DNA from: Methanolobus psychrotolerans | Lineage (GTDB): Archaea; Halobacteriota; Methanosarcinia; Methanosarcinales; Methanosarcinaceae | Reading direction: 5' to 3' | Length of the DNA stretch: 64,000 nucleotides | NCBI RefSeq assembly: GCF_002243045.1 | Contig: NZ_MBKP01000005.1 | Span: 62,001 to 126,000, forward strand | Shown: positions 52,769 to 62,203 of the stretch, piece by piece | Numbering within the stretch: the first letter of the stretch is position 1 | Layout of the letters: every line of letters starts with the position of its first letter | Program-made: the position numbers and the translations under genes | Notes under the pieces: model-generated | Database searches by the model: none | What the model was told of the DNA's origin: nothing | Seen by the model: only the letters and a program-made list of their open reading frames with translations

Positions 52769-53155
52769 TCATACTATGAGACAATCAACGACCTGCTTGA
52801 CAGGATCGAGGTGGAAGGCGAAACCGACGATCTTGTTGCCAAAGTCACAGACCTCTCACTTGAATTTGAATTTGAATTTGTGACCCCATACACCTCACTC
52901 TTTGTAGAAATACCCGAAGCCGAGAAACCCGCCGAAACTGACAGTGTCCATCCCTCTGATATGTATGCATACGAGACAATAGTGATAGGTGATGAACACT
53001 ATGCACTGACTGCAGGAAAGAAAACGGTTGAAGAAATGATGGAGGAAATTCCCATTGAAGAAGCTGAAGAACCAGCACCCGGATTTGAGGCTTTGTATGC
53101 TGTTTCGGGAATTGTGGCAGGGGTTTGGCTGGTGTTGAAGAGGAGGCAGGAGTGA
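52769..53155 (+). pseudogene. 3' relic of a VIT/VWA surface protein with PGF-CTERM anchor
   Basis: The frame is open after a TGA at 52766 and begins in the middle of a known pattern: YETINDLLDRIEVEGE, LVAKVTDLSLEF, FVTPYTSLFVE, which is the end of inter-alpha-trypsin-inhibitor-like VIT/VWA proteins. It finishes with PGFEALYAVSGIVAGVWLVLKRR, an archaeal PGF-CTERM sorting signal. VIT and VWA domains and the start are missing, so this is a fragment. Confidence 0.7.
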
Positions 53156-53608
53156 GAAGAAGAGGCTGACTAATTCGTGGATTGAAAATTCGTGATAGAT
53201 AGGGATGTTCTAACTTGAGCTCCCTATAGTCTTTAGGGGATATATACAATCCGACTTTCCGCAGATGTCTAGAGAAAAACGGATATTTTCCTTTAGCGTA
53301 CATTTACACATACTTATGTCAACTTGAAGTGATAATAAATGTTACTTCTCAATTGAATTATGTTACTATTAATTGATAAATAATTGCAATCCAGATAATT
53401 GGCAAAATTCGAGGACATCTACGGAATATAAGTACAATGCCTGAAAATGTACTTTTTTGCGTGGAACATGCATAATCAAATTTCAAGATTCTATGAGGAA
53501 TACACTTTTTTAGGAAGTCAGTTCACGTTTAAATTATTCTATAACATTATCACAACGTGTAAACTAATTTATATATTGATTAAACCAAAAATCATTAAAA
53601 ACTTAAAA
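53156..53608. other. intergenic region of about 450 bp
   Basis: AT-rich, without a gene that I can support. Confidence 0.4.
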
Positions 53609-53631
53609 TTGTTCCCTTATATCGGGAACAA
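53609..53631 (-). terminator. hairpin terminator of the FIST gene
   Basis: TTGTTCCC and GGGAACAA pair around a 7-base loop just beyond the stop of the leftward FIST gene, followed in that direction by an AATTTTAAG stretch. Confidence 0.6.
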
Positions 53632-53642
53632 AACTTTTCGGA

Positions 53643-54749
53643 TTATTTAAAAACTATCATAGTAGCAGTCTGGTTTATATGTCCCAGGTATTGTTCTCCA
53701 TAGGTACTGAAACCAGCCGTGGGTATATCATTGAACACTTCAGCATACTCCTTGCTCTGACCAGTGCTCTCAAGGTCTAAAGTCCGTAGTATACAATTGA
53801 AATTGACAAGACCACTGATCTTTCCAAATTCTTCAACTTTCTGCTGGAGAGCATTTGCAGTCTCTTCAACAATATTTGCAGATTCCAGAATGGATAATTC
53901 CATACCCTCCAGAATCGAACAATAGAATTTCACATTTGATCCGTCTACTGCCTGAGGACTTCTAACATAAGGTTCATCGTCTATCATTAATCCAAGAGGA
54001 TTGCTCATGAAATGACTTGAAAGTTCATCCACAGGTACGCCCAGTGCATTTGCATAGGCAACTGCTGCCGGCTCATTGTTGAACTCTATGATCTCCCTTG
54101 CAGATTCATTGACCTTTGTTGCTACCAGTACCTTATCCAGCACCTTGAAACTCTGGGTCTTGATTATATCAAAACCGGATTTTACATCCATCAATGCAAG
54201 CACAGCTGCTTTATTATAGCTTTTCCCATTCACAAAAACATGTGTCGCTTCAAACTTCAGATCGTCCCCTGCAGAACCACCTACAAAGAAAACATTGGTT
54301 TTATTCCCGATGTTCTCCATCAGACTTTCTTCAGCGCAGGTTAGACCGTCAACAAGCACCATACCAAGATACTGCCTGAAATCCATTTCATCCATCTTTT
54401 TACCATAGAATGATTCAAAGGAACGAAATGCATCGGAAACATCTACAGCTTCAGAAATACCTTCTATGACCTCTATCTTAACGTTGTTCAGGACTGCAGA
54501 ATTAAAAGCCATTGCAACAACTGAACCTTTCAGCATTTCACCGCTAATAATCTCTCCAGCTGTTGAACATCCTATTACATCACACCCAGGGAAAGCAGCT
54601 TTCATTGCAGCACTTATATCCTCCGGTTCATAATTAGATGATGCAAAGAAAAGAACCATTCTTGGTTCAAACTCACCAAAGATACCTTTTATCTCTTCTA
54701 CAGACCCTTTTGCTGTTTTATTATTTGATTTTGCTTTTATTATGTTCAT
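53643..54749 (-). CDS. FIST-domain sensory protein, 368 aa
   Basis: FIST_N (about residues 15-200: VLFFASSNYEPEDISAAMKAAFPGCDVIGCSTAGEI, GLTCAEESLM, VFFVGGSAGDD) and FIST_C (about 205-355: ESAREIIEFNNEPAAVAYANALGV, SILESANIVEET) are complete. FIST domains are thought to bind small ligands such as amino acids. The ATG at 54749, four bases after the stop of the small upstream gene, is preferred. Codon overlap with that gene suggests a two-protein unit. Confidence 0.88.
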   Translation of the reverse strand: MNIIKAKSNNKTAKGSVEEIKGIFGEFEPRMVLFFASSNYEPEDISAAMKAAFPGCDVIGCSTAGEIISGEMLKGSVVAMAFNSAVLNNVKIEVIEGISEAVDVSDAFRSFESFYGKKMDEMDFRQYLGMVLVDGLTCAEESLMENIGNKTNVFFVGGSAGDDLKFEATHVFVNGKSYNKAAVLALMDVKSGFDIIKTQSFKVLDKVLVATKVNESAREIIEFNNEPAAVAYANALGVPVDELSSHFMSNPLGLMIDDEPYVRSPQAVDGSNVKFYCSILEGMELSILESANIVEETANALQQKVEEFGKISGLVNFNCILRTLDLESTGQSKEYAEVFNDIPTAGFSTYGEQYLGHINQTATMIVFK

Positions 54750-54753
54750 TTGC

Positions 54754-54963
54754 TCACACTCCTGCCAGGCTGACGCCCCATTCTGCTGCAATATTTTGTA
54801 ATTTATCTATAATGACCGGATCATCTGGAGATGAAGCATCATATTTTTTAGGAATAACACCTTTCAAACACATCTTAGCATTTAACGAAGAGGTTAATCT
54901 AGAATCATTGTTGCTTTTTTTTGCTATGATATGATCAATCATTTTCTTTATTTTACCTGCCAT
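54754..54963 (-). CDS. small partner of the FIST protein, 69 aa
   Basis: A basic N-terminal helix (AGKIKKMIDHIIAKKS) and a C-terminal helix (DDPVIIDKLQNIAAEWG) flank a short middle. It ends four bases before the FIST start, so it is in the same operon. The family is unknown to me; a partner or output role for the sensor is inferred from position. Confidence 0.6.
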   Translation of the reverse strand: MAGKIKKMIDHIIAKKSNNDSRLTSSLNAKMCLKGVIPKKYDASSPDDPVIIDKLQNIAAEWGVSLAGV

Positions 54964-55178
54964 GGATCAACACCTTTCTCCAAAGAAATTTGTCCATTAT
55001 TCATAATCGGATATCACAAAAAGACCGATTTCTTGATTTAGCCAATAAAATAACGGATGTAATATATATTTTCTACTAATATATAAATATTGCACATAAT
55101 TTAATTTATAGCCCAATAACAAATATCTTACTCCTCTCCTTCTTATCCAGGTAAAACTCCTCTCACCCTATCTTTTAA

Positions 55179-55293
55179 TTACTTCAACGTACTCCTATGT
55201 AAAACCCCAATTTTCCTGGCTTCGGCAAGAGTTAAATTCATAATAAATTCTCTGACCTTTTCAATATCATGATACATCTCAACATGATCTCCT
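55179..55293 (-). pseudogene. relic of a C-terminal gene fragment with HTH-like segment
   Basis: In this frame the peptide EKVREFIMNLTLAEARKIGVLHRSTLK ends at a TAA, and a TAG lies just upstream. It has the look of the region directly before the relic at 6255-6407 (SKGTLHYMKKN), so both may derive from one protein family. The rest of 54964-55355 contains no gene. Confidence 0.35.
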
Positions 55294-55355
55294 TTCTAAA
55301 ACTCCAACCTGCACCAACAACAATCATTAAATATTCAAACCATCAAAGAAAGAGA

Positions 55356-55781
55356 ATGATACACATGGATTGTCTATTCTGTAAGATCGTTGCCGGGGAG
55401 ATTCCTTCGCATAAAGTCTATGAAGATGAGTTCGTTTACGCTTTCCTTGACATATTCCCGTGTTCTGAGGGACATACTATTGTTTTACCCAAGAAGCACA
55501 CTGGAAAGTTCACGGATATGAAGAAGAAGGATGCAGCATCGTTGTTCTTTGCGGTGAACAAGATTGCGAAGAAGCTGGAAAAGACACTTGGACTGGAAGG
55601 GATGAACATTGGTATCAACAATGGGGAAATTGCAGGGCAGACTGTGCCGCATGTGCACGTTCATATCATACCCAGACGTGCCGGGGATGGCGAGGGGAAC
55701 ATGCACACTATCGTAGAATTGCATCCGCCAACAGATAATCTTGCAGAGCTTGCGGAAACAATAAGAAAATCATTCGATTGA
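55356..55781 (+). CDS. HIT family nucleotide hydrolase/transferase
   Basis: The zinc-type start DCLFCKI and the active-site histidine triad HVHVHIIP (VPHVHVHIIPRR) define a HIT protein of the Hint/Fhit branch, which splits nucleoside phosphoramidates or dinucleotides. Length is about 138-141 residues depending on whether codon 55356 or 55365 is used. A small winged-helix gene follows 54 bases on. Confidence 0.93.
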   Translation: MIHMDCLFCKIVAGEIPSHKVYEDEFVYAFLDIFPCSEGHTIVLPKKHTGKFTDMKKKDAASLFFAVNKIAKKLEKTLGLEGMNIGINNGEIAGQTVPHVHVHIIPRRAGDGEGNMHTIVELHPPTDNLAELAETIRKSFD

Positions 55782-55834
55782 TCACACTAACTGCACAATC
55801 ACGATGATCACAATCAAACACAGGAGAATAATAT

Positions 55835-56017
55835 ATGGTTGACAATGAACAAAAAGTACTTAAAGCACTAAAGGATGCAGGAAAACCACTCAGACCAGGA
55901 GACATTGCAGAGGCAACCGGCCTTGAAAGCAAAGAGGTCAGCAAAGTTATCAAAACCCTCAAAGACACAGGAGCAGTCTGCTCTCCTAAAAGATGCTACT
56001 ACGCCCCATCCGAATAA
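55835..56017 (+). CDS. small winged-helix DNA-binding protein, 60 aa
   Basis: The whole protein is one wHTH domain: EQKVLKALKDAGKPLRPGDIAEATGLESKEVSKVIKTLKDTGAVCSP, then a short wing. Two cysteines (CSPKRC) could sense redox state. ACAGGAGAATAATAT is its ribosome binding site. Target unknown. Confidence 0.8.
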   Translation: MVDNEQKVLKALKDAGKPLRPGDIAEATGLESKEVSKVIKTLKDTGAVCSPKRCYYAPSE

Positions 56018-56114
56018 AACCGGGGCAATTGTTTTTTTAAGTTTTTTAGGAGAGTCTTTCCTTTTACTTTCTTCTCATCTGTTACTGCTTTTCGTTTTGT
56101 CTTTCGCTAATAGT

Positions 56115-56507
56115 TCAGTTACTGCTTATAACTGTCACATTTACCTCTCTTGTCCTGGGACCGTCGAACTCCACAAGGAAGATGCTCTGCCATGTGCCAA
56201 GCATGGGCTTGCCACTGATGACTGGAATAGCTTCACTGTTGCCAAGCAGTACAGCCTTCAGGTGTGAATCAGCATTGTTGTCTATGCGGTCATGAGCATA
56301 ACCTGCATGTGCGGGTGCGAGCTTTTCCAGCAGTTTAAGGATGTCAGAGACAAGACCTGACTCATTCTCATTTACAATGATGGAAGCAGTTGTATGCTTC
56401 GTACTTATCACGCAGATGCCATCCACAACCCCGCTATCCGTCACATACTTCCGCACCCTGTCCGTGATATCTATAAGTTCGATTCTCTTTCCGGTTTGTA
56501 TTTGCAT
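56115..56507 (-). CDS. yjbQ: YjbQ/UPF0047 family protein (secondary thiamine-phosphate synthase type)
   Basis: The family signature KHTTASIIVNENE, HLKAVLLGNSEAIPVISG and GTWQSIFLVEFDGPR is complete in 130 residues. The E. coli relative has weak thiamine-phosphate synthase activity; the true role is open. The ATG at 56507 is preferred to a TTG at 56519. Confidence 0.9.
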   Translation of the reverse strand: MQIQTGKRIELIDITDRVRKYVTDSGVVDGICVISTKHTTASIIVNENESGLVSDILKLLEKLAPAHAGYAHDRIDNNADSHLKAVLLGNSEAIPVISGKPMLGTWQSIFLVEFDGPRTREVNVTVISSN

Positions 56508-56638
56508 GGCTATCCCCAATAAAAGATATGACTTTTCAGTATTAATCGTGCCGGATTTAGTTTTCAGTTTTTACGCACAGGATAATAGTCACACCGACCC
56601 GATGCACCATCTCAAAAAATAAAAGAATATCAGGATAT

Positions 56639-57901
56639 TCATTTAAAGTCAGAAAGTCCGGACATGTCCAGTGTTGCGAAATAGTCATCCACTGTTTCAG
56701 CCCTTCTTATCTGCACAAAACTTCCATCAGGTCTCAGGAGTATTTCTGCAGACCTCAGCTTTCCATTATAGTTAAAACCCATTGCATGCCCATGAGCTCC
56801 TGCATCATGGATAACAAGTATGTCACCCCTGACAACCTCAGGTAAGAGCCTGTCAATGGCAAACTTATCATTGTTCTCGCAAAGAGAGCCTGTGACATCA
56901 TAAAGCTGTGTAGCTTCCTCATTTTCCTTTCCAAGCACAGTGATATGGTGATACGCACCGTATAGAGCCGGACGCATGAGATTTGCCATGCATGCATCGG
57001 TACCCACATAATCCTTGTATATATGTTTCAGGTGGCGAACAGTAGTTACAAGATAACCATATGGTCCGGTAATGACCCTTCCGCATTCCAGGAATATCTT
57101 CAGGGGATGCAGGCCATTGCCTCTGATAGTCTCATCGTATGCCTTCCTGACACCCTTTGCAATGACATCATAAGGCACTGGCTCCTGTTCGGGCTTGTAC
57201 GGGATCCCTATTCCACCGCCAAGGTTCACGAACTCGAATTTGATATCCAGTTCATTTGATAGCTCAGCTATCAATTCGAAGAGTATTTTTGCAGTCTCAA
57301 TGAAATACTGAGGGTCCCTTTCATTAGAAGCCACCATTGTGTGCATACCAAATCTCTTGACACCCTTGTCCTTCATCATCCGGTAGCCTGTGAAAAGCTG
57401 TTCCCTTGTAAAACCATACTTTGCTTCCTCGGGATTGCCGATGATAGCATTTCCCTCCTTAAGCGGACCGGGATTATAGCGGCAACAGATAATTTCAGGC
57501 AGTTCGGCAGTCGCTTCCAGGTATTCAATATGACTTATGTCGTCCAGGTTTATGATGGCGCCCAGTTCCTTTGCCTTGATGAACTCCTCTGCAGGAGTGT
57601 CGTTGGAGCTGAACATGATATTCTCGCCAACTATGCCTGTCTTTTCCGCAAGCAAAAGCTCTGGCAGGGAACTACAGTCAGCACCAAAACCCTCCGCCTG
57701 GAGCAATTTCATGATATAAGGATTTGGAAGGGCCTTCACAGCGAAATATTCCTTGAAACCGTTTACTTCACTGAATGCTTCCTTGAGTTTCCTTGCATTC
57801 TCAATGATACCCTTCTCATCGTAAAGGTGAAAAGGAGTGGGGTACTTTTCCATAATCTTTTTTATCTTTTCCTTTGTGAACGGAAGTTGCTTTGGCACCA
57901 T
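56639..57901 (-). CDS. lysA: diaminopimelate decarboxylase-like PLP enzyme
   Basis: A fold-type III PLP decarboxylase: YAVKALPNPYIMKLL (K of FAVKA binds PLP, near residue 53), GADCSSLPELLLA, FEFVNLGGGIGIPY, and ECGRVITGPYG; a late CENNDKFAID pairs with the second active site. The last step of lysine synthesis is the likely reaction. At 420 residues it matches LysA. No other lysine genes are near. Confidence 0.88.
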   Translation of the reverse strand: MVPKQLPFTKEKIKKIMEKYPTPFHLYDEKGIIENARKLKEAFSEVNGFKEYFAVKALPNPYIMKLLQAEGFGADCSSLPELLLAEKTGIVGENIMFSSNDTPAEEFIKAKELGAIINLDDISHIEYLEATAELPEIICCRYNPGPLKEGNAIIGNPEEAKYGFTREQLFTGYRMMKDKGVKRFGMHTMVASNERDPQYFIETAKILFELIAELSNELDIKFEFVNLGGGIGIPYKPEQEPVPYDVIAKGVRKAYDETIRGNGLHPLKIFLECGRVITGPYGYLVTTVRHLKHIYKDYVGTDACMANLMRPALYGAYHHITVLGKENEEATQLYDVTGSLCENNDKFAIDRLLPEVVRGDILVIHDAGAHGHAMGFNYNGKLRSAEILLRPDGSFVQIRRAETVDDYFATLDMSGLSDFK

Positions 57902-57918
57902 TTGTCTCCCTCTTTTAC

Positions 57919-57950
57919 TTCAGTATTTATTCAGTATTTATTCAGTATTA
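57919..57950. repeat. short tandem repeat upstream of lysA
   Basis: TTCAGTATTTA occurs twice and nearly a third time in a row in the presumed lysA leader. Confidence 0.7.
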
Positions 57951-58162
57951 TTTTGTTCCTTAAAACTCGGTCTACGGATAAATAGTTGATTGGAAAATAC
58001 CGGACCGCATCAGGCTGACATTACATCCTTGTCTTTTTTAGAACGCAGAGTATTTATAGAGCTTGTTCGCATATAATAAAACAATCGGGGATTATCTGGT
58101 AACGTACAGTTTACAAATGAACAGTTTACGAATACCTGAGTTTACAATAAGAGGATAAAGGA

Positions 58163-58675
58163 ATGAATGACAAAGATCATTACTCCGGTGATGAAGACTC
58201 GCATGACAAGATAACAAGCATCGACGAACTGATAGAGCACATTATGAAACTGTTCTCTGCCAGCATAGCTCAAAGCAGCAGCAAACCGGTAATACATGGT
58301 TTTACAATAATCAGCCAGTCCGGTAAAAAACCAGCTGTTTTCAGCTTTAAGAACAATAGGGAAATGGAACCGTTGGACTATGAGGATGATGAAGACGAAA
58401 GTGAGGGAGAACTCTATATATTTAAACAGGAGCCTTTCATTGATGTCTTTGAAGCAGATGATAAAGTATTCCTGCTGGCAGATCTCGGGGTTGAAGAAGA
58501 TCAGATAGAATATCACCCTGATAAGTCCCATGTGGAAATAACTGTAATTACCAGTGGCACAGGTTACTCCAGGGTCATAGACCTTCCATGCAATGTTGAT
58601 CCTGCAAGCATGATATCATGCTACAGGAACGGCGTACTTGAACTTGTGTTCGAACATGCCGCCAACACAGAATAA
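58163..58675 (+). CDS. GvpH-like/Hsp20-type protein, 170 aa
   Basis: An acidic, mostly helical N terminus (residues 1-90) with HGFTIISQSGKKPAVFSF precedes an alpha-crystallin-type beta sandwich (PFIDVFEADDKVFLLADLGVEEDQIEY, YRNGVLELVFE). This matches the GvpH group of Hsp20 relatives. No gas vesicle structural genes are present in the window, so a general chaperone role is more likely than flotation. Confidence 0.8.
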   Translation: MNDKDHYSGDEDSHDKITSIDELIEHIMKLFSASIAQSSSKPVIHGFTIISQSGKKPAVFSFKNNREMEPLDYEDDEDESEGELYIFKQEPFIDVFEADDKVFLLADLGVEEDQIEYHPDKSHVEITVITSGTGYSRVIDLPCNVDPASMISCYRNGVLELVFEHAANTE

Positions 58676-58871
58676 GCGGCACCTTTTATATTTTATACTT
58701 TAAATCTGTTTTGATTATCCTGGTGATTTTTGGATTACATGTATCTGTTTTACAATTATCTGTTCCAGATAAAGCCAGTTGGCATAACCATTAAGACATC
58801 CTGGGACATGGCTGACAGTCAAATACTTAAACACCTATGTCAGATTAACCAGAAAACCAAGGAAAATTATT

Positions 58872-59576
58872 ATGATCAGGATAGTTAAATCAGAAGAAAG
58901 ATATTTTGTGGATAACGAATCAGTAAACAGTTACTGGCTCTTTTCTTATTCAGGTTATATGGACATGAAAAATACTCATTTTGGGGACATTAAGGTCTTT
59001 AACGATGAAGCATTAAAAGCAGGAAAGGTGTTCAAACCGGAAACTGTTTCCGATAAGGAAATACTAACCATTGTTCTTGAAGGGGAACTTATCCACGAAG
59101 ACAGCACAGGATGCAAAGAAGTCCTGAAAGCCGGTGACGTGCAGGTCCTGTCAGCCGGTGAGGGGGTGACTTTTACAGGAACAAACATTTCAGAAAAGGA
59201 CACACACTTTTGCAGGATGTGGATACAGCCTTTGAGGCTGAACATGGAGCCAACATGCAGACACAAGAACTTTGATGCAGCTTCCTGTAAAAATAGCCTC
59301 CTTCCTATAGCTTCCGGGCAGGGTTTTTCAGATGCCCTTAAAATACGAGCTAATGCAACTGCCTACATGGCAAAACTTGATCAGGGAGAAATGGTCGATC
59401 TTCTCACAGACCTTTCAAGACATGTTTTCATCTATGTTCTTGAGGGAGAGGTCACCGTATGCGGACAAAAACTAGAGGAATTTGATCAGGTCCGTATAAA
59501 CCAGAACGATACGGTAGTTGTGCAGGCAGAGACTGATGCCTTTTTCATACTAGTGGATGCTGCAGGAAACTCCTGA
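58872..59576 (+). CDS. pirin family bicupin
   Basis: Two cupin barrels: the first with HFGDIKVFNDEALKAGKVF, TIVLEGELIHEDSTG and CRMWIQP (about residues 35-125), the second with VFIYVLEGEVTVCGQKL (about 190-206). In the first, the metal ligands of active pirins (HPH.GFE) are partly replaced, so it may not bind metal as quercetinases do. Function is unknown. Transcription is monocistronic. Confidence 0.85.
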   Translation: MIRIVKSEERYFVDNESVNSYWLFSYSGYMDMKNTHFGDIKVFNDEALKAGKVFKPETVSDKEILTIVLEGELIHEDSTGCKEVLKAGDVQVLSAGEGVTFTGTNISEKDTHFCRMWIQPLRLNMEPTCRHKNFDAASCKNSLLPIASGQGFSDALKIRANATAYMAKLDQGEMVDLLTDLSRHVFIYVLEGEVTVCGQKLEEFDQVRINQNDTVVVQAETDAFFILVDAAGNS

Positions 59577-59609
59577 AGAGGTCCCCCAGCTCCTATAATT
59601 TAAGTGCAT

Positions 59610-59975
59610 ATGAGATCTACACTTCGTATCAAGAATATAAACGGAATTGAATATTGGTATGAAGACATTCCATACTATGACGCTGAAAAGAAACAGATCT
59701 GTCACTGATCCAAATACCTTGAGAGGAATGTTGCCGGGAAACCTGTCAGAGTTCGGGATGCTATGGACTCAAAAGAGGATCTGTTTCTGCTTTCCAGTAA
59801 ACCGATGAGAACTTACAACTATGGTGAAAATCATGGTATGAGAATTCAGCTCTTTTCCTTAAGTATCCTGACTTGCCATTGGAAAGTCAACATCAGCAAC
59901 TTACTTGCTAAAGTTGGGGTAGTGGCATCCATCTACATTTATAGGCTAAATGCTCCGAAATCTGCTATGTGGTGA
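59610..59975 (+). pseudogene. degraded transposase N terminus (IS1634/IS4-like)
   Basis: The reading RSTLRIKNINGIEYWYED, PYYDAEKKQ, stop, SKYLERNVAGKPVRVRDAM and LLSSKPMRTYNYGE is the start of archaeal transposases of this type, interrupted by TGA in the first part and losing similarity after about 59830. Stretch 59976-60091 holds no gene. Confidence 0.65.
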
Positions 59976-60091
59976 TAGCAGCAGTTATGTTCAACAAATA
60001 AACAAAGGAGATTATTATATTATTTTTTATATTTAATGTTGATAGAGGGATTGTTTCATAGCTTTTGGGCACTAATAGAAAAAGTTGCTTT

Positions 60092-60691
60092 TCAGGTACT
60101 ATTAATCACTTTTCCCTTAATAACAACCAGCTTTTCAAAAGAGCACTTTTTACTGGCTATGACCTGTGAGTTAAAGCCGTGAAGTTCCATTTCCTTCCTA
60201 ACTTCTTTAATACCAGTAAGTGAGGACACAAGCAGCAAGACAATTCCTTTAGGTTTAAGGTAGGCAGATACGTGTTCCATGAAAGGCCTGATGTCCTTGC
60301 GACCATCAAAACCTCCGTCAAATGCATAATTCAGCCACCCTGGTATTTTTTCATCCTCTGATGTCGGAAGATAGGGGGGGTTGAATATTATAATATCAAA
60401 CTGATGATTGGATTTAAGCCCAGTGAACATGTCAGTTCTGATTACATCTATACTATTGGACTTTGCGCAGCTAGCCGCACAGGGGTTTATTTCCGTTGCA
60501 ACAAGCCCGATGTTCCGGTTGGCTTTCAAGACGGCAGATACAAAACCAGTTCCTGTCCCGATTTCCAGGACATTCATATCGTCTTTGACTAACTCAAGGG
60601 CTGCATCTGCAAGTAAATATGAATCTTCGGCAGGTTCGTATACTTGTTCTGCAAGGTTTACTTTTGCGTTGCGATAACTGATGGTAATCAT
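60092..60691 (-). CDS. HemK/Mtq2-type protein-glutamine methyltransferase
   Basis: The SAM site VLEIGTGTGFVSAV and the signature FNPPYLP (NPPY) mark enzymes that methylate glutamine in the GGQ motif of release factors; in archaea the target is aRF1. Its short length (199) is that of Mtq2, which works with Trm112. It is the last gene of the information-processing operon, 13 bases after rsmA, as seen in many euryarchaea. Confidence 0.9.
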   Translation of the reverse strand: MITISYRNAKVNLAEQVYEPAEDSYLLADAALELVKDDMNVLEIGTGTGFVSAVLKANRNIGLVATEINPCAASCAKSNSIDVIRTDMFTGLKSNHQFDIIIFNPPYLPTSEDEKIPGWLNYAFDGGFDGRKDIRPFMEHVSAYLKPKGIVLLLVSSLTGIKEVRKEMELHGFNSQVIASKKCSFEKLVVIKGKVINST

Positions 60692-60704
60692 AAGTACAAA
60701 ATAA

Positions 60705-61514
60705 CTATTTCTGCTTGTGCGTGAACATCATGTTCGCAAGTTCTGCAAATTGTTCCGGCCCAAGGTTCTCAGGCCTTTTATCAAGCATTTTCTGTGGCAG
60801 TTCGTGTATGAATTCCTTCATATCTTCAATGCCAAGGAGTTGTTTGTTCCTGATGATCGAGTTTCTCATTTTTTTACGTCTCTGTCCGAAAACAGCGGTA
60901 ACGAAATCAAGGAAGTACTTTTCATCAAGTACTTCAAAGTCGGCAGGTCTTGGTTTGATCTCAACGACCGCAGACAGGACTTCAGGTGGCGGGGAGAAAG
61001 CTCCTCGGGGGATCTTCATTATTATTGAGGTGTCTGCAAAATAGTTTGCATTCACAGAAAGACGGCTGTAATCCTCTGAATTTGCATGCGCCACAAGTCT
61101 CTGTGCGAACTCATACTGGTACATTAGTATTCCCAGTTTAAAATCATATTTGAACAACTTAAAAGTTATCTCGGAAGAAATGGAATATGGAAGGTTTGAA
61201 ACTACCTTGTCAAAAGGCGGGAAATCAACGTCAAGTACATCTGCGTGGATTATTGTGAGTTTCTCTGAATGTCCCAAACGGTCCTTCAGGACATCAACAA
61301 GTTCTGTGTCTCTTTCAATGGCAATCACATGAGCTGCTTTTTCGATGAGTCTTTCTGTCAGGTTGCCAATTCCTGCTCCTATTTCTAGTATGGTTTCATC
61401 GGGTTTGATATTGGCAGCTTCAACGATCCTGTCCAGGACACGTTCATCAATTAAAAAATGCTGGTCATGGTATCCTCCTCGGATACCATATTTCCTTAAT
61501 ATGTCATGAACCAA
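60705..61514 (-). CDS. rsmA: 16S rRNA (adenine-N6,N6)-dimethyltransferase
   Basis: RsmA/KsgA/Dim1 dimethylates two adjacent adenosines near the 3' end of 16S rRNA. Motifs seen are QHFLIDERVLDRIV, ILEIGAGIGNLTERLI, AIERD, and the catalytic NLPYSIS, with the C-terminal FGQRRKKMRNSI. Length (269) is normal. It is between DUF655 and mtq2 in the operon. Confidence 0.96.
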   Translation of the reverse strand: MVHDILRKYGIRGGYHDQHFLIDERVLDRIVEAANIKPDETILEIGAGIGNLTERLIEKAAHVIAIERDTELVDVLKDRLGHSEKLTIIHADVLDVDFPPFDKVVSNLPYSISSEITFKLFKYDFKLGILMYQYEFAQRLVAHANSEDYSRLSVNANYFADTSIIMKIPRGAFSPPPEVLSAVVEIKPRPADFEVLDEKYFLDFVTAVFGQRRKKMRNSIIRNKQLLGIEDMKEFIHELPQKMLDKRPENLGPEQFAELANMMFTHKQK

Positions 61515-61528
61515 GAAATGAACACCTT

Positions 61529-62125
61529 TTATTGGCTGCGTGGACGACGTGGAGGTATTGTGAAGAGCCTGTATTTGATATTGTCATCTTTCAGTTCATC
61601 GATTATCCGGTTGACAATGACTTTTTCGGGAGAATGTACTCCTCCAACCCTTTCGTGCAATTCCTGCAGGGTCTTGAAAGGTCCTTTCTTCCTTTCATCT
61701 ATTATGGCCCACATGAGTTTCTTCCCTATTCCCGGTAGTAACTCCAGCATATGCAGTCTGTTTGTGATGGGGTGTGCATCATTGAAGAATTTGATAAACC
61801 TTTCTTCATGGTGTTGTACACTCTTTTCAAGAATGTAAGGCAATTCTAACTGAGCACCATGGCTGAGGTCCTTATATGGTATGCGGTGTTTCACATGGTC
61901 AATAAGATCCCTGTCGCCATCACCAATGTAAACACGGGATTGAATGTCCGGAACTTTCCCATCTTTAGGTACAAGTTCCATCAGGACAAAGTGAATTTCT
62001 CCGACTGCTTGTACAAGAGGTTTCTTTTGATATGAAGGTCTTTTATCGTCAGAACTTCCGTACGGAAGATAATCTAAGATCCATGCATACTCTTCTTTTT
62101 CAGGTGGTTTTCCCCTCGCTATCAT
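61529..62125 (-). CDS. DUF655 RNA-binding-like protein
   Basis: The archaeal DUF655 family combines an OB-like N-terminal part (EEYAWILDYLPYG, RVYIGDGDRDLIDHVKHRI) with a helix-hairpin-helix (MLELLPGIGKKLMWAIIDERKKGPFKTLQELHERVGG). The start and order are typical. It is always found beside rpoF and rsmA in euryarchaea, so an RNA-related function is expected. Confidence 0.92.
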   Translation of the reverse strand: MIARGKPPEKEEYAWILDYLPYGSSDDKRPSYQKKPLVQAVGEIHFVLMELVPKDGKVPDIQSRVYIGDGDRDLIDHVKHRIPYKDLSHGAQLELPYILEKSVQHHEERFIKFFNDAHPITNRLHMLELLPGIGKKLMWAIIDERKKGPFKTLQELHERVGGVHSPEKVIVNRIIDELKDDNIKYRLFTIPPRRPRSQ

Positions 62126-62203
62126 ATATTCCCTCCGGTGGCATACACACTGCTATACATGCAATTTCTCTCGAAATAAAAAAGGGATGTATCAAATATA
62201 AAT

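Noticed and set aside
58163-58675. A gas vesicle gene cluster
   Set aside because: Only a GvpH/Hsp20-like gene is present; no gvpA or other gas vesicle genes are nearby.
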